A stretch of 5,859 bases of DNA from NCBI GenBank assembly GCA_004299465.1, contig SCST01000633.1, forward strand, positions 1 to 5,859. Direction: 5' to 3'. The stretch's first letter is position 1. Each line of letters begins with the position of its first letter. A program made the translations under genes and the position numbers. Below the pieces are notes generated by a model. It did not search any database, was not told the DNA's origin, and was given only the letters and a program-made list of their open reading frames with translations. This document shows, in pieces, positions 4,586-5,859 of this stretch. This DNA is from Methylovulum sp. (GTDB lineage Bacteria > Pseudomonadota > Gammaproteobacteria > Methylococcales > Methylomonadaceae).

Positions 4586-5859
4586 ATGGCACGTACCCTT
4601 CTGGTTGTCGACACACTTTCCGACTGGAACCCTTATTATCCGAGCGACCAGGTCATCACCTTCGAAACCTACCTGGCTACGGAACAGGGTGATCCCGAAC
4701 AGCGCGTCCGTATCATCAATCTTTGCAGCAGCTATTCCTATCTTTCCGACGGCTATTATTGCTCGTTGCTGGCCGAAGCGCGTAGCCATCACGTCATCCC
4801 TTCCGTTAAAGCGCTGAATGACCTCGGTAAAAATGCCCTTTATCGGCTGCAACTGGAAGATTTGTCCGAGCCGCTGGCGCGCGCGTTTAAACGCCAGAAT
4901 AAAAACAGCGAAATTACCTTGTTCAGCTATTTCGGCACGACACCCGACCCTGCATTCCACGAGCTGGTCCGGCTCTTGTTCGAACGCTTCCCCTGCCCTG
5001 TCCTCGAGATCACGTTACGCTTCGAGCAGCAATGGGAAATTACCGATTTAAAAGCGGTCTCGCATCGCCATCTCGATGATACGATGCAGACGTTTTTTGC
5101 CGAAGCGCTGGATAAATTCAGCAAAAAAGTCTGGCGCAAGGGACGCGCACGGAAATTGGCGCGATACGACCTGGCGATACTGATTAACCGGGAAGAAAAA
5201 CTGCCGCCGAGTAACCGTACCGCTCTGAAAAAATTCATCAAGATGGGCACGGAACTCGGGATTGATGTCGAACTCATCACGCAGCAGGATTATGGCCGCC
5301 TGCCTGAGTTTGACGGCCTGTTCATACGCGAAACCACGGCGATCGACCACTATACCTACCGCTTTGCCAAAAAAGCGGAAGCCGAAGGGCTGATGGTCAT
5401 CGACGACCCGAGCTCGATGCTGCGCTGCGCGAACAAGGTGTATCTGGCCGACCTGTTCCGCACGCACCGCGTCCCATCACCCAAAACCTGGATTTTGCAC
5501 CGCGGCAATATCGGCCATCTGGATAAACTGGAAGCCGACGCCGGCTTTCCGGTCGTCATTAAAATTCCGGACGGTTCGTTTTCGCGTGGCATCGTTAAAG
5601 TCAATAACCGGCAGGAACTTGAGCTTAAAGTCGCCGAACTGTTCCAGCAATCCGCGCTGTTACTGGCCCAGGAATTTCTTTATACCGAATTCGACTGGCG
5701 CATCGGCATCTTCAACAACAAAGCGTTATTCGCCTGCCGTTATTATATGGTAAAAAACCACTGGCAAATTTACCGGCACAACGCCAACCGGGTCGACAGC
5801 GGCGACTTTGAAACCCTGGCCACGTTTGAAGTCCCGAAAGCCGTACTGGAAGCCGCGCT
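4586..5859 (+). CDS. RimK-like ATP-grasp ligase with N-terminal RLAN-type domain (3' end outside window)
   Basis: The frame is open from the ATG at 4586 to the window edge (424 full codons). Residues 1 to about 170 (MARTLLVVDTLSDWNPYYP, then RVRIINLCSSYSYLSDGYY) match the RimK-like ATP-grasp N-terminal (RLAN) type. Residues about 195-424 form the RimK-like pre-ATP-grasp and ATP-grasp region: FIRETTAIDHYTYRFA (246-261), CANKVYLADLF (281-291), the ATP-binding lysine strand FPVVIKIPDG (321-330) with flexible loop SFSRGIVKV (331-339), the adenine-hinge segment QEFL (362-365) and EFDWRIGI (368-375). The C-terminal metal-ligand motif is not reached. Such enzymes join a carboxylate to an amine through an acyl-phosphate. 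The substrate of the RLAN group is not known to me, so this should not be called ribosomal-S6 ligase. An in-frame TGA at 4574 makes 4586 the first possible start; AAGGA (4569-4573) lies 12 nt upstream, a longish spacing. Confidence 0.88.
   Translation, partial: MARTLLVVDTLSDWNPYYPSDQVITFETYLATEQGDPEQRVRIINLCSSYSYLSDGYYCSLLAEARSHHVIPSVKALNDLGKNALYRLQLEDLSEPLARAFKRQNKNSEITLFSYFGTTPDPAFHELVRLLFERFPCPVLEITLRFEQQWEITDLKAVSHRHLDDTMQTFFAEALDKFSKKVWRKGRARKLARYDLAILINREEKLPPSNRTALKKFIKMGTELGIDVELITQQDYGRLPEFDGLFIRETTAIDHYTYRFAKKAEAEGLMVIDDPSSMLRCANKVYLADLFRTHRVPSPKTWILHRGNIGHLDKLEADAGFPVVIKIPDGSFSRGIVKVNNRQELELKVAELFQQSALLLAQEFLYTEFDWRIGIFNNKALFACRYYMVKNHWQIYRHNANRVDSGDFETLATFEVPKAVLEAA

Noticed and set aside
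5048..5467. 139-residue minus-strand open frame opposite the ATP-grasp gene (also 4550-4960, 4927-5280 and 5356-5604)
   Set aside because: The plus-strand frame carries conserved ATP-grasp motifs over the same bases; the antisense frames overlap one another and lack known motifs.
1..5859. CRISPR array, tRNA, rRNA or insertion sequence
   Set aside because: No regularly spaced repeats, no cloverleaf or rRNA-like sequence, and no transposase frame were seen on either strand.

Overview
The window looks like chromosomal DNA of a gammaproteobacterium with mid-range GC. The protein styles (a UspA with a GSHGRHGL loop, a fused membrane/spermidine-synthase-like protein, a RimK-like ATP-grasp enzyme with an N-terminal extension) would suit a Methylococcales-type methanotroph. 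That placement is an impression only; no taxonomic marker gene is present. There is no phage gene, transposase, CRISPR array, tRNA or rRNA.

Left part (1-1320). After a gene-poor leader, a universal stress protein (290-733) is followed 58 bp later on the same strand by a small membrane protein (792-1205). The latter joins a degenerate cold-shock/OB-like domain to a TM2 domain. A perfect 11-bp stem-loop (1213-1245), an 8-bp inverted repeat and a 16-bp palindrome fill the convergent gap to the next gene.

Middle part (1316-4138, minus strand). A single-domain RRM RNA-binding protein probably starts at a TTG codon at 1582. It has its own TATAAT box about 180 bp upstream, which implies a long 5' leader. 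Upstream of it lies a 740-residue protein with about 14 membrane helices and a cytosolic SAM-fold domain resembling spermidine synthase. The spermidine-synthase catalytic loop is replaced by a DAFSSDAVP motif, so the reaction is unknown.

Right part (4139-5859). A 447-bp divergent intergenic region carries a REPIN-like pair of inverted GTAG-footed repeats (4266-4361) and a further hairpin (4444-4477). It is followed by a plus-strand RimK-like ATP-grasp ligase with an N-terminal RLAN-type domain. That gene runs off the window after 424 codons, before the C-terminal metal-binding motif.

Functionally, the left half groups a stress protein, a putative membrane-tethered OB-fold protein and an RRM protein, which suggests stress or cold physiology (inference). 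The most open questions are the reactions of the membrane-fused aminopropyltransferase-like protein and of the RLAN/ATP-grasp amidoligase. No complete new multi-gene system is visible here. The best candidate for an undescribed pathway is the amidoligase, whose usual partner gene would lie beyond position 5859.
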